From an uncultured Paracoccaceae bacterium (GTDB lineage Bacteria > Pseudomonadota > Alphaproteobacteria > Rhodobacterales > Rhodobacteraceae), in contig CANLEQ010000014.1 of NCBI GenBank assembly GCA_947489705.1, forward strand, positions 27,649-91,648: DNA of 64,000 bases, read 5' to 3'. Numbering within the stretch: position 1 is the first letter of the stretch; each line of letters starts with the position of its first letter. A program made the position numbers and the translations under genes. Under the pieces are notes generated by a model. That model was given only the letters and a program-made list of their open reading frames with translations, was not told the origin of the DNA and did not search any database. Shown in pieces: positions 33,879 through 42,843 of the stretch.

Positions 33879-35407
33879 CGGGCCCCATCGTTCTCACCGT
33901 CCTCGTGCGCGACGAGGTCGACATCCTCGGCGACATGCTGCGCTGGCATCTCGACCACGGCGTCGACCATGTCATCGCGATGGATAACGGATCGACCGAC
34001 GGGACGACCGAAACCTTGCGCGATTTCGAGGCGATGGGCTGCCTGACGCGGATCGACCGGCCGTCGGAGCGCTATCTCCAGGATGTCTGGACGACCGAGA
34101 TGGCGCATCTGGCGCATGAGGATCTCGGCGCCGCCTGGGTGATCCCGTCGGATGCCGACGAGTTCTGGATGCCCGACGATCCGGGCACCACCTTGCGCGA
34201 TGTGCTGGACGCGGTGCCCAAAGACGCGTCCCTCGTCACCTGTCCGCGCCACAACCTTTCGGCACCCTGGAACGAGATCGAGACGCTCGGCTGGCGTGCG
34301 GCGCTGGTCTGGCGTGCCACGCGGCCCGCGCCCGTCACGCCGGCACGGCTGCGCGCGGCCGCGCCGCTCGAGGCACCCTTCGCCCAGGGGTACATGGCCC
34401 CCAAGGCGATCCTGCGGCCCCGACGCGTGACCCGCATCGGGCGCGGCGCCCATCCCCACGACATCGACACCGACGGGGCCGGGCCCGTCCCTGCGGTGCC
34501 CGTCACCATCCATCACGCGCCGTTCCGGTCGCGCGCCGAGGTCGCGGCCTCGATCGCGCGGATCGGCACGGCCATCGCCGCCGATCCCTCCGCGGGCCCA
34601 GACGTCTCGGCCAAGTATCGCCGCTGGCACGCCATGGCCGAGACCGCCGGGATCGACGCGGTGATGGCCGAGATCATGCCGGCCCCGGAAACGATCGCGC
34701 GCGACCGGATGGCGGGGCGGATCCGCGCCGACAGTCGGCTCTCGGATGCGGTGCGCCCGCGCGGGGCGGGTCCTGCCGCGCGGCTGGCGCTGTCGGGGGC
34801 GGGGGCGGGCCCCGACCGGATCTGGCTCGATCCCGCAGGGCCCCCGGTGCCGGTCCTGCTTGCCGGGGGCACGGAGGAGAGGCGCGCCGGGGTCGCCCGC
34901 CGGCTGCGCGATCTGGGCGTGCGGGCCCTCGACATGCCGCCCGAGGATCCGTTCGACTGGCAGACCCGGATCGCGGCGATCCTGCGCGCGATGGGCCCCG
35001 AGCCTGAGGAAGATCCCGCGGGCGCGCTTCTGGCCGAATTGCGCGCCAGCCAGCGGATGCACGAAGGCAACTGGCACGGGCTGGTGCTCGACGCCCCGGT
35101 CGTGGCGGGCGCCTTGCCGGTCTGGCGGGCGCTGCGCGCGAGCGGCGATCTTTCGCCCGCGCTGATCCTCCTGTCGGATGCGGACGGATCCGACGCGGCC
35201 ACGGCGCTCGAGGCGCGAAGCCGCGACATGCCGCGCCTGATCGCCCGGAGCGACGAGATCGTGCGGGCCCCCGCGGCAAGGCTGCACGAGGCGATGGCCT
35301 GCCTCGGCCTCTGGGTGCCGATCTCGGTGGCCCTGGCGGCCGGGCCCGGCACGGCCGACGAGGTGGCGGCCGATCCCGCGCTCCTGCGCGCGGCCTGGGG
35401 GATCTAG
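33875..35407 (+). CDS. glycosyltransferase family 2/92-like protein
   Basis: A 510-residue transferase. It opens IVLTVLVRDEVDILGDMLRWHLDHGVDHVIAMDNGSTDGTTE and has the metal motif VIPSDADEFWMP near residues 88-99, followed by a helical region with conserved histidines (VTIHHAPFRSRAE). The C-terminal 220 residues are less typical and may form a second Rossmann-like unit (VPVLLAGGTEERRAGVARRLRDLGV, then a GNWHGLVLDAPVVAGALPVWRAL segment) resembling a degenerate sulfotransferase or kinase fold. ATG 33875 overlaps the stop of the preceding propeller fusion. Its stop shares CTAG with the convergent sulfotransferase gene. Confidence 0.85.
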   Translation: MTGPIVLTVLVRDEVDILGDMLRWHLDHGVDHVIAMDNGSTDGTTETLRDFEAMGCLTRIDRPSERYLQDVWTTEMAHLAHEDLGAAWVIPSDADEFWMPDDPGTTLRDVLDAVPKDASLVTCPRHNLSAPWNEIETLGWRAALVWRATRPAPVTPARLRAAAPLEAPFAQGYMAPKAILRPRRVTRIGRGAHPHDIDTDGAGPVPAVPVTIHHAPFRSRAEVAASIARIGTAIAADPSAGPDVSAKYRRWHAMAETAGIDAVMAEIMPAPETIARDRMAGRIRADSRLSDAVRPRGAGPAARLALSGAGAGPDRIWLDPAGPPVPVLLAGGTEERRAGVARRLRDLGVRALDMPPEDPFDWQTRIAAILRAMGPEPEEDPAGALLAELRASQRMHEGNWHGLVLDAPVVAGALPVWRALRASGDLSPALILLSDADGSDAATALEARSRDMPRLIARSDEIVRAPAARLHEAMACLGLWVPISVALAAGPGTADEVAADPALLRAAWGI

Positions 35408-36402
35408 CGGCCCAGCAGCCGCGCCAGGATCCCCCGCGGCGGCGGCGGCGCGGGATCCGGAGCCGGAGGGGGCATAGCGCCGGCCGCGGGGGCGGCTTCG
35501 AGCGCGTCGAACCGGGCGCGCAACGTCCCGATGGAGCGGTGCACGGCCGGCAGCAGCGGCAGGGCCGCGTGCAGGTCGGTCTGTTTCGCAGCGATCCGCG
35601 CGCCCCAGTCCCCGTCGCGAAGGGCGCTGTCGCCTTCGGGCACCGCATCGTCGTAGATCCGCCGGGCGAGATCGTGCCAGCGCCCGGGCGCCTCTGTCTC
35701 GGCCGTTCCGCGCGCCCGGCGCAGTGACGGGTCGAGATGCCGCGTCTCGAATTCGACCAGCCTTTCGGGATCGGGGGCGAGACCCAGGTGATCCGCGCAG
35801 GCCGCGATCGTGCGGCGGGGCGCGTCGTAGAGCGCCGCATGGCGCAGCACCAGGACCGGCCCGGTTCCCAGGGCGGCGAGGACCGTATGCATCGTCACGG
35901 CCCAGAGCGCGCACATGGACTCGGTATCAGTGATGACGGGAAACCCGTGCGGGCGGCGGGCGGCCCGCTGCACCTGGCTCAGCGCCACGTCGGCAGGCGG
36001 GCGGATCACCAGGATGTGCCTCCCCTTCCAGCCGAGATCGCCGAGCACCGCGTTCCAGAACGGCAGGAGCGTGGCCATTCGCGGATCCTTGAGCGCGGCC
36101 CGGGACTGCCCCTCGAACGCCCGCGCCAGCAGATCGGCCGCCTGATCGCGCCAGGGGCGCAGATCGGCGCCGCCCGGATCGAGCGCGGTCGCGTCGAACC
36201 CCCAATTGTCCCACGACGCCCCCAGATGCGTCAGCAGGCGGTCGTTGAAGGCGACGATGTCGCCATGCTCGAACTCGCCCTTCGGGTTGTCGGGATTGGT
36301 GTGGTTCTGGAAGTGCCCCAAAGGACAGCCCGCATGATGCAGACCCGCCGTGAGGAGCGACGTCCCCGAGCGGTGCACGCCCAGAACGAATGTCATCTGC
36401 AT
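35404..36402 (-). CDS. sulfotransferase family protein
   Basis: A 332-residue PAPS-dependent sulfotransferase candidate. The phosphosulfate loop is FVLGVHRSGTSLLTAGLH (about 4-21), with KDPRMATLLPFW and HILVIRPPADVALSQ (3'-phosphate strand, about 133-147) downstream. Start ATG 36402 (MQMTF) is preferred because GAGGAG lies about 10 nt upstream; ATG 36420 is an alternative. The C-terminal 60 residues are Pro/Ala-rich and appear disordered. It follows the glycosyltransferase gene at 36480 on the same strand, suggesting an operon. Confidence 0.88.
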   Translation of the reverse strand: MQMTFVLGVHRSGTSLLTAGLHHAGCPLGHFQNHTNPDNPKGEFEHGDIVAFNDRLLTHLGASWDNWGFDATALDPGGADLRPWRDQAADLLARAFEGQSRAALKDPRMATLLPFWNAVLGDLGWKGRHILVIRPPADVALSQVQRAARRPHGFPVITDTESMCALWAVTMHTVLAALGTGPVLVLRHAALYDAPRRTIAACADHLGLAPDPERLVEFETRHLDPSLRRARGTAETEAPGRWHDLARRIYDDAVPEGDSALRDGDWGARIAAKQTDLHAALPLLPAVHRSIGTLRARFDALEAAPAAGAMPPPAPDPAPPPPRGILARLLGR

Positions 36403-36479
36403 CTCTTGGCTCCTCGGCATCGCCCCGCGCGTCGCCCCCTCATAAGGGGCCCTGCGGGCGGGGGACAAGGCAGGGAGGC

Positions 36480-38132
36480 TCAGACCATGCCGTCGGGCAC
36501 GGGATAGGGGCGTTCCTCGGGGCGACCGGAATTCCACAGCGGCCGACCCGCCGCGACCTGCGCCATGTGCCAGCCGACCCAGGTAGTGCGATAGATCCGG
36601 CGGATCTCGGGCGTCTCGCCCGAGCTTATGGCCCCCGCTCCCGAGGTGGTGAGCGACGCACCGTGGCGGCGGCCGAGCGTCAGTACCCGATTGAGACGCA
36701 GGATCGACTGGCCTCCGTATTCGAGCCGGACGCGGTGGATGATCTCGCGGTCGGCGCCGATCCGGACGCTGTCGAAGAGGCCGATCCGGTCGAAGACCTC
36801 GCGCCGGAACAAGGTCGAATGGGGACAGGCCTCGACGATACCCCCATAGGGCGGGATCTCGATCATGCCGTCCTGGAAGATTCTCAGCCATTTCGACATC
36901 GATACGGCAATGTCGGGGCGTTCCCGCATCACGGCCATCTGGGCGGCCAGGTGGTCGGGCGTCCACATGTCATCGGCATCGCAAAGCGCGATGAAGTCGC
37001 CGCGGGCCGCGGCTATACCGAGATTCTTGGCCGGATAGGTCCCCCCGTTGCGTGCGGTGCGCAGCACCCTCAGGCGCGGCTCGTCGCGCGCGAGAGCCTC
37101 GAGCCGCGAGAAGGTGCCGTCGCCCGAGCAATCGTCGACGACGATCAGTTCGAGATTGCGCCAGGTCTGCTCCATGATCGACCCGATGGCCGTCGCGACA
37201 TAGGTCTCGGCCTCGAAGGCGGTCATGACGATGCTCACGAGGGCGTCGTCCTGCGGGATCGGGTCCCGAGGGGCCATGCGGATCCGGTCGAACCCGCCCG
37301 ATGCCGAGAGCGTGACGCCGAAGGCCTCCAGTGCCGCCATCTGGGAGGCGTGATCGCCAGTCCGGGCAAGCGCGAAATTACTGCGATAGGCGTGTGCCAG
37401 CGGGGTGCAACGCGGCCAGGAGGCGATCCGGTCGACCAGGGCCTCCGCCCCGGCCAGATCGCCGCGTGCCAGAAGGCAGGATATATGGAGCCCGTTGCCC
37501 ACCACGCCGCCGCGGCCCTCCCCGGCACCGCATGTCTTCAGGATGGTCAGGGCTTCGTCGGGATCGTCGGCATGAAGGATACGCGCCCGCGCGATCCCCA
37601 GCTCGAAATCCGGAACATGGCCTTCGCGCCTGGAGATGAGCGCGAGCGCCGCGTCGAGTTCGCCGCATTTCCGCTTGGCAAGGGCAAGGCCCACCAGGGC
37701 CCTGTCGGTGCTTTGGGCGCTCCGGCCGCGGGGCTCGTCGAGGAAGGCCGAGAACTCCGCCTCGACCCGGAGGACATCCTTGCATGTCAACGCATGCTCT
37801 CCGAGCGCCAGCCGGCCCGCCTGCCGCGCCACCACGTCCCGCGAGGCCCGCAGATGCATCGCCATCCGTAGCGCGCCCCTGCCGAACGGGGGCCGCAGGG
37901 TCGCCGCCACCCGATCGACGCGTTCGGCAATGTCGCCGACGTGCCCGAGCGCGTCGATCGCGGCATCGGTCGCGGGGGCAGCCAGATCTGGCGCATCCTC
38001 CCAGTGGCGCGGCAGACCGGCCAGCATGTCGGGACCGGTTTGCCGTGCCGGATCAACACGCGGGCGGGATCGCCGCCAGAAAGCCAGCCGCCCGGGCAAG
38101 GCAGTACGGAAAGCGAGGGGGGGGATCTTCAT
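36480..38132 (-). CDS. TPR-like plus GT2 glycosyltransferase
   Basis: A 550-residue protein with a helical, TPR-like N-terminal half (about 50-290, repeating units such as GLALAKRKCGELDAALALISRRE and CLLARGDLAGAEALVDRI) and a C-terminal GT2 domain from about 298: VSIVMTAFEAETYVATAIGSIMEQTW, VVDDCSGDGT, and the metal motif CDADDMW (384-390). The GT2 part resembles enzymes adding to surface polysaccharides. It precedes the 35404 sulfotransferase gene by 77 bp on the same strand and lies downstream of fcl, with 156 bp between. Donor unknown. Confidence 0.88.
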   Translation of the reverse strand: MKIPPLAFRTALPGRLAFWRRSRPRVDPARQTGPDMLAGLPRHWEDAPDLAAPATDAAIDALGHVGDIAERVDRVAATLRPPFGRGALRMAMHLRASRDVVARQAGRLALGEHALTCKDVLRVEAEFSAFLDEPRGRSAQSTDRALVGLALAKRKCGELDAALALISRREGHVPDFELGIARARILHADDPDEALTILKTCGAGEGRGGVVGNGLHISCLLARGDLAGAEALVDRIASWPRCTPLAHAYRSNFALARTGDHASQMAALEAFGVTLSASGGFDRIRMAPRDPIPQDDALVSIVMTAFEAETYVATAIGSIMEQTWRNLELIVVDDCSGDGTFSRLEALARDEPRLRVLRTARNGGTYPAKNLGIAAARGDFIALCDADDMWTPDHLAAQMAVMRERPDIAVSMSKWLRIFQDGMIEIPPYGGIVEACPHSTLFRREVFDRIGLFDSVRIGADREIIHRVRLEYGGQSILRLNRVLTLGRRHGASLTTSGAGAISSGETPEIRRIYRTTWVGWHMAQVAAGRPLWNSGRPEERPYPVPDGMV

Positions 38133-38288
38133 GGTGGCGATCCTATTCGGGAGGTCCGGAACCTGGCAACCGGACGGCCCGGCGATCACGAGGCAGACCG
38201 GGATTGTCCCGTGCCACGGCCCCGCCAGAGCAAGGAAGCCGTTGCGTTCCCCTCCGGAACGGCGCGAAGGCGCGCGTCCGAAGCGCCG

Positions 38289-39257
38289 TCATGTCCTGAC
38301 GAGATCCGCGTTCTCCAGATACCATTGGTAGGTTTCTCTCACGCCCCTTTCGAGGTCGATCGCCGCTTTCCACCCCATCCGAGCCAGCCGGCCGGTATCC
38401 ATGAGCTTGCGGGGGGTGCCGTCGGGTTTTGTCGGGTCGGTCTCTATCCGGCCCTGGAATCCCGTCACGCCGGCGACGAGTTCGGCAAGCTCCCGTACCG
38501 AGATGTCCGTTCCCGTGCCGACATTGATATGACTCAGCATCGGTTCGGTATTGGCATCGTAGACGGATTTCTCCAGGTCCAGCACGAAGAGAGAGGCGTC
38601 GGCCATGTCGTCGACATGGAGAAACTCGCGCCGTGGCGTGCCGCTGCCCCAGATCGTGACGCAGTCCTCGCCCGAGCGCGCGGCCGCGTCGAAGCGGCGG
38701 ATGAGGGCGGGCAGGACATGGCTGTTCTCGGGGTGGAAATTGTCGCCCGGCCCGTAGAGGTTGGTCGGCATCACGCTACGGTAATCGGTGCCGTATTGCC
38801 GGTTGTAGCTCTCGCAAAGCTTGATCCCGGCGATCTTGGCGATGGCATAGGGCTCGTTCGTGGGCTCGAGCGGTCCGGTCAGAAGCGCATCCTCGGCCAT
38901 CGGCTGGGGCGCCGCGCGGGGATAGATGCACGACGATCCGAGCTGCAGCAGACGCGTGACGCCGGCCGCATGTGCCTCGTGGATCACGTTGCACGCGATC
39001 ATCAGGTTGTCGCGGATGAAGTCGGCCGGGTAGGTGTCGTTGGCATGGATCCCGCCCACCTTGGCGGCCGCCAGGATCACCACGTCGGGGCGGATCTCGT
39101 CCATGAAGCGGGCGACGGCCGTCTGGTCGCAGAGATCGAGCTCAGCATGGCTACGAGTGACGAGGTCGAGCGGCTCACCCGTGTCGCGGCGCGCCTTGAG
39201 CCGCCGCAGGATCGCCGAGCCAACCATACCGCGATGTCCGGCGATGTAGAGTTTCAT
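38289..39257 (-). CDS. fcl: GDP-L-fucose synthase
   Basis: NADPH-dependent epimerase/reductase that converts GDP-4-keto-6-deoxymannose into GDP-L-fucose. The 322 residues have the full family length. The nucleotide-binding motif is GHRGMVGSA (7-15), followed by [14 protein letters not shown], the catalytic serines in [12 protein letters not shown], the Y-x3-K pair in [10 protein letters not shown], and the diagnostic [27 protein letters not shown]. It acts directly after gmd (40122), from which it is separated by a sulfotransferase gene on the other strand. Confidence 0.97.
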   Translation of the reverse strand: MKLYIAGHRGMVGSAILRRLKARRDTGEPLDLVTRSHAELDLCDQTAVARFMDEIRPDVVILAAAKVGGIHANDTYPADFIRDNLMIACNVIHEAHAAGVTRLLQLGSSCIYPRAAPQPMAEDALLTGPLEPTNEPYAIAKIAGIKLCESYNRQYGTDYRSVMPTNLYGPGDNFHPENSHVLPALIRRFDAAARSGEDCVTIWGSGTPRREFLHVDDMADASLFVLDLEKSVYDANTEPMLSHINVGTGTDISVRELAELVAGVTGFQGRIETDPTKPDGTPRKLMDTGRLARMGWKAAIDLERGVRETYQWYLENADLVRT

Positions 39258-39391
39258 ATGTGTCTTCCCGAGCGCACTGCGACCTCATCCCGCCGGATTT
39301 GTAGATCTCGCCGCATGATCTTTTACCTATCTTGCGGTGATGATAGACGCCCTACAATCAAGCCAACTTCCTCACATCGAAAGAGAACCCG

Positions 39392-40093
39392 ATGCCGGAC
39401 AGCGAGATCGATCCAATGGTGTTTCTAGTGTCTTATCCCAGAAGTGGCCAGCACTTCTCGCAGAAGCTCCTGGAGAACAGTTCCGGCAGAGACGAATATT
39501 GCGAATACTACAATTGCTGGGAAAAGGATTGTCCTGCCCAAAAGTTTCCCACGCGATTCAGAGTGCCATGCTATAGTGGAAAACGGATCCAGAAGAACCA
39601 CGACTTCGAGGGCGATCTCCCCTACGCGAAGCAGTTCAGATACGCCGTCCTTTACAGAAACCCCGTCCTGTCGATCCAGTCATTCTACGAATGGTGCCTG
39701 CGAAATCTTAAAGGCGTACAGATCTACAAGGGCCAGCAGAAGATTGTTGTACCGGACAGCATCGATGCCTGGAGGGTGTTCGCCGAACAAAAGGCAGTCT
39801 ACTGGCGCGATTTCGTCCAGAAATGGGTTCTGAAAAATGCACGGGCGAACGTTGGTCATTTCCCTTACGAGAGTCTGGTCTCAGACACAGACGAAATGCG
39901 CCGTTTCGTCAAGTTCTGCACGCCATCGGTAACCGATAGCCGTCTGCAGAGCGCGATCGACACGCAGGTGACAAATCTTCAAAGCGGCAACAGATCGTTG
40001 CGCGATGCCCAGAGCTTCCGTTACCCCGCGCCGGAAATAGCAGACAAGATCAGGGAGGTAACGGGGCCCAGCTTCAATCGACTGTATCCCTAA
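39392..40093 (+). CDS. sulfotransferase family protein of atypical composition
   Basis: A 233-residue sulfotransferase candidate with the loop FLVSYPRSGQHFSQKLL (about 11-27) and RYAVLYRNPVLSIQSFYEWCL (about 83-103) as 3'-phosphate-binding strand and helix. It is rich in Lys, Asn and Tyr and uses more A/T-ending codons than its neighbours, and it is the only plus-strand gene between fcl and gmd. Both facts suggest a separate acquisition. It probably sulfates fucose or a neighbouring residue in the glycan (inference from position). Confidence 0.82.
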   Translation: MPDSEIDPMVFLVSYPRSGQHFSQKLLENSSGRDEYCEYYNCWEKDCPAQKFPTRFRVPCYSGKRIQKNHDFEGDLPYAKQFRYAVLYRNPVLSIQSFYEWCLRNLKGVQIYKGQQKIVVPDSIDAWRVFAEQKAVYWRDFVQKWVLKNARANVGHFPYESLVSDTDEMRRFVKFCTPSVTDSRLQSAIDTQVTNLQSGNRSLRDAQSFRYPAPEIADKIREVTGPSFNRLYP

Positions 40094-40121
40094 GGGTTTG
40101 GTTGGGATCCGCACCGCCCGG

Positions 40122-41243
40122 TCAGATCTCTATGCTCACCGGCAGCGCGATCCCGTGTTCCTTCAGCAACGTGTGCCGCCGCGCCGTACGAAGATCCTCG
40201 GCCACCATCTCCGCGCACATCTCTCGCGCGGTGATCTCGGGCTCCCAGCCGAGCCGCTCGCGGGCCTTTGTAGCGTCACCTAGCAGTGTCTCGACTTCGG
40301 CGGGTCGAAAATAACTCGGATCGATCCGCATTACCACATCGCCCTCTTTCAAGAGCGGGGCCCGGTCGCCTTCGACCGCGGCCACGGTGGCGATCTCGTC
40401 CACGCCCTCGCCCGTGAACTCGAGCGTGATGCCGAGTTCGGCGGCTGCCCAGGTAATGAAGTCTCGCACCGAATATTGCTGGCCCGTGGCGATGACGAAA
40501 TCCTCGGGCGCATCCTGCTGCAGCATCATCCACTGCATCCGGACGTAATCCTTCGCGTGGCCCCAGTCCCGCAAGGAATCGATATTGCCCATGTAGAGGC
40601 ACGGCTCGAGCCCCATGGCGATGTTGGCGAGCCCGCGGGTGATCTTGCGGGTCACGAAGGTCTCGCCGCGGCGCGGGCTCTCGTGATTGAAGAGAATGCC
40701 GTTGCAGGCATACATTCCGTAGGCCTCGCGATAATTCACGCAGATCCAGTAGGCATAGAGCTTGGCCACGGCATAGGGACTGCGGGGGTGGAACGGCGTC
40801 GTCTCGGTCTGGGGCACCTCCTGTACCAGACCGTAGAGTTCGGAGGTGGAGGCCTGGTAGAACCGCGTGGTGTTTTCCATCCCCAGAAAGCGGATCGCCT
40901 CGAGCAGGCGCAACGTTCCCAGCGCGTCCACATCGGCGGTGTATTCGGGCACCTCGAAACTCACGGCGACATGGCTCTGGGCGCCGAGATTGTAGATCTC
41001 GTCGGGGCGCACCTCGGACAGGATGCGCGTCAGGTTCGAACTGTCGGTAAGATCCCCGTAATGAAGACGGAGTTTCGGGGCAGGCTCGTGCGGATCCTGA
41101 TAGATGTGATCGATGCGGTCGGTATTGAAGAGCGACGCGCGCCGCTTGAGGCCATGCACCTCGTAGCCCTTGGCGAGCAGGAGCTCGGCGAGATAGGAGC
41201 CGTCTTGACCGGTGATGCCGGTGATGAACGCGGTCTTGGTCAT
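40122..41243 (-). CDS. gmd: GDP-mannose 4,6-dehydratase
   Basis: Short-chain dehydrogenase that makes GDP-4-keto-6-deoxy-D-mannose, the precursor of GDP-fucose and GDP-rhamnose. The 373 residues begin [23 protein letters not shown]; the family landmarks [30 protein letters not shown], the catalytic [11 protein letters not shown] with Y-x3-K in [10 protein letters not shown], and [17 protein letters not shown] are all present. Start ATG 41243 is fixed by these. With fcl nearby, GDP-L-fucose is the product of the pathway. Confidence 0.98.
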   Translation of the reverse strand: MTKTAFITGITGQDGSYLAELLLAKGYEVHGLKRRASLFNTDRIDHIYQDPHEPAPKLRLHYGDLTDSSNLTRILSEVRPDEIYNLGAQSHVAVSFEVPEYTADVDALGTLRLLEAIRFLGMENTTRFYQASTSELYGLVQEVPQTETTPFHPRSPYAVAKLYAYWICVNYREAYGMYACNGILFNHESPRRGETFVTRKITRGLANIAMGLEPCLYMGNIDSLRDWGHAKDYVRMQWMMLQQDAPEDFVIATGQQYSVRDFITWAAAELGITLEFTGEGVDEIATVAAVEGDRAPLLKEGDVVMRIDPSYFRPAEVETLLGDATKARERLGWEPEITAREMCAEMVAEDLRTARRHTLLKEHGIALPVSIEI

Positions 41244-41463
41244 GGGTGAAATCCGATTGTAATCTGCAGGCGATGCTGGCCCTCGCGATACCATTGCCGG
41301 TAGCAAGGCTCGAAAGACGGTACAAGGCGCATCGGGGCCGGGCCTTCGAGACGTCGACCATCCGGCACTCGGACGACCCGCCTGGAGAGCTCTTTCCGGC
41401 CACCGCGCGAGGGCGTTTAGAGATTTCTTGACACCCCCCTCCATATTTCCAATCAACGGCCGC

Positions 41464-41775
41464 ATGGACGAGGCACGATCGACACCATCTCCAGCCGCTT
41501 GCCGGCCGGCCGTCGCGGTGATCGGGGTGACCCCCGTGCAGGAACTCTTTGCGCAGCTTCTCGTCGCGGAGGAAGATGCGGAACGGAGGGCCCGGGACGC
41601 GGCCATGACACGCGCGCGCGACGCCGAAAAATACGCGGCCGCGGAAATGCAGATCGCCCGACAGGCCGCACGGATCGAGGCGCTGGAAGCCGAACTGGCC
41701 GCGCAGCGGCGCAACCCGGCCTGCGCATGGCCGGTATCGCGCATTTTCGCGCGGCTTCTCAGATCCCCGCGGTGA
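41464..41775 (+). CDS. small coiled-coil protein coupled to the fucosyltransferase gene
   Basis: A 103-residue protein with a long Ala/Glu/Arg-rich helix (about 20-75, [21 protein letters not shown] and the following heptads) likely to form a coiled coil. It has no known domain. ATG 41464 is chosen; a perfect TTGACA at 41428 could be its -35 element. Its stop overlaps the GTG start of the GT10 gene (GTGA), so it is translated together with it and may be a partner or membrane tether of the transferase. Confidence 0.65.
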   Translation: MDEARSTPSPAACRPAVAVIGVTPVQELFAQLLVAEEDAERRARDAAMTRARDAEKYAAAEMQIARQAARIEALEAELAAQRRNPACAWPVSRIFARLLRSPR

Positions 41776-42821
41776 GACTTCGTCTTCATCTGGCCGGCGA
41801 TTATGCGTATCGCCAGCCGCTCGCGTATCCCCATATCCGCATGCTTGTCGAAGACCGCCTTCATTTCGTGGATCGGCTCGAGGCCGCCGATATCGTGATC
41901 GTCGCTCATCCGAAGGATATCGCCGCCCACGGTGCCGATCTTGCCACCCGGATGGCACCGGACCAGAAACTGGTTCTCTTATCAGAGGAGCCTTTCTGGG
42001 ACACGATATGGGGGGACGACCCGCGGGTTCGAAATCCCGTCGCCAATACCGAAGCAGGCCCCCTGCCCTATACTTGGCTCAACCATCGGACGTCGAAGAT
42101 CTTCGAGTTCGAACGCATTCCGTACTTCCTGCTCACCGATCGGCGCTATTTCAACCGCTATGCCCTGCGCTTCGCCCGAAATGCGAAGCGCAGCGCAGCG
42201 GAATGGCGTGCGCATTTCGAAACGCTGGAGGACGTCGTCTTCATGGCCGAGAAGCGCCGCAATCCGAAATTCGACCGTGCGCTGCCGGACGGAACCGTCT
42301 TCGGCCTGGCAGCCCTGCGCACGCGCATCGCGCTCGCCTGTTCAGGGCCCCATATCCGCCGCGTCGGTCATGGCTGGCAGAAAGCCCGGCGCAGGCAGGC
42401 GCTCGACGACTGGCATCTCGAAAAGCTATCGACGCTGGACGCATGCTGCCGCATCCTTTCGGCAATCGAGAACACGCACGATCCCCGCTACGTGACCGAA
42501 AAGATCTTCGACGCCTTCGCCATCGGCGCGCTGCCACTTTACATAGCCGGGCCCGGTCACCGGGTGCACGATATCGTGCCGGGCGAAAGCTTTCTGAACC
42601 TTCACGACAAGACGCCCGAGATGGCAGCAGAAGCCGTCTTGTCCGTCCGTATCGACGCCGAGCGCATCGAGGCGTTTCGCGCAGCCCAGACCGCGCTCGC
42701 CGATCTGTTCGGTCCGGGCCCCGCCCTGGCGGCGGAACGAGCCCGGTTGGGCCGAAGCCTCGCCGAGGAGCTTCTTGGCATTGCTCAAATGCCTGCAGGA
42801 TCGACCATCGTGCCGGGGTGA
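41772..42821 (+). CDS. glycosyltransferase family 10 (alpha-1,3/1,4-fucosyltransferase-like)
   Basis: A 349-residue protein with the C-terminal GDP-fucose-binding half of GT10 enzymes: [49 protein letters not shown] (about residues 232-280) carries the diagnostic Y-V-T-E-K-(h)-x-D-A motif. The N-terminal acceptor half includes [11 protein letters not shown] (position of the catalytic-type Glu) and [17 protein letters not shown] 41772 overlaps the upstream stop and is the only sensible start. gmd and fcl nearby provide GDP-fucose. Fucosylation of the exported glycan is therefore well supported; linkage is unknown. Confidence 0.87.
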   Translation: MRLRLHLAGDYAYRQPLAYPHIRMLVEDRLHFVDRLEAADIVIVAHPKDIAAHGADLATRMAPDQKLVLLSEEPFWDTIWGDDPRVRNPVANTEAGPLPYTWLNHRTSKIFEFERIPYFLLTDRRYFNRYALRFARNAKRSAAEWRAHFETLEDVVFMAEKRRNPKFDRALPDGTVFGLAALRTRIALACSGPHIRRVGHGWQKARRRQALDDWHLEKLSTLDACCRILSAIENTHDPRYVTEKIFDAFAIGALPLYIAGPGHRVHDIVPGESFLNLHDKTPEMAAEAVLSVRIDAERIEAFRAAQTALADLFGPGPALAAERARLGRSLAEELLGIAQMPAGSTIVPG

Positions 42822-42843
42822 GGCGTTCACGCGACGCGAAATC

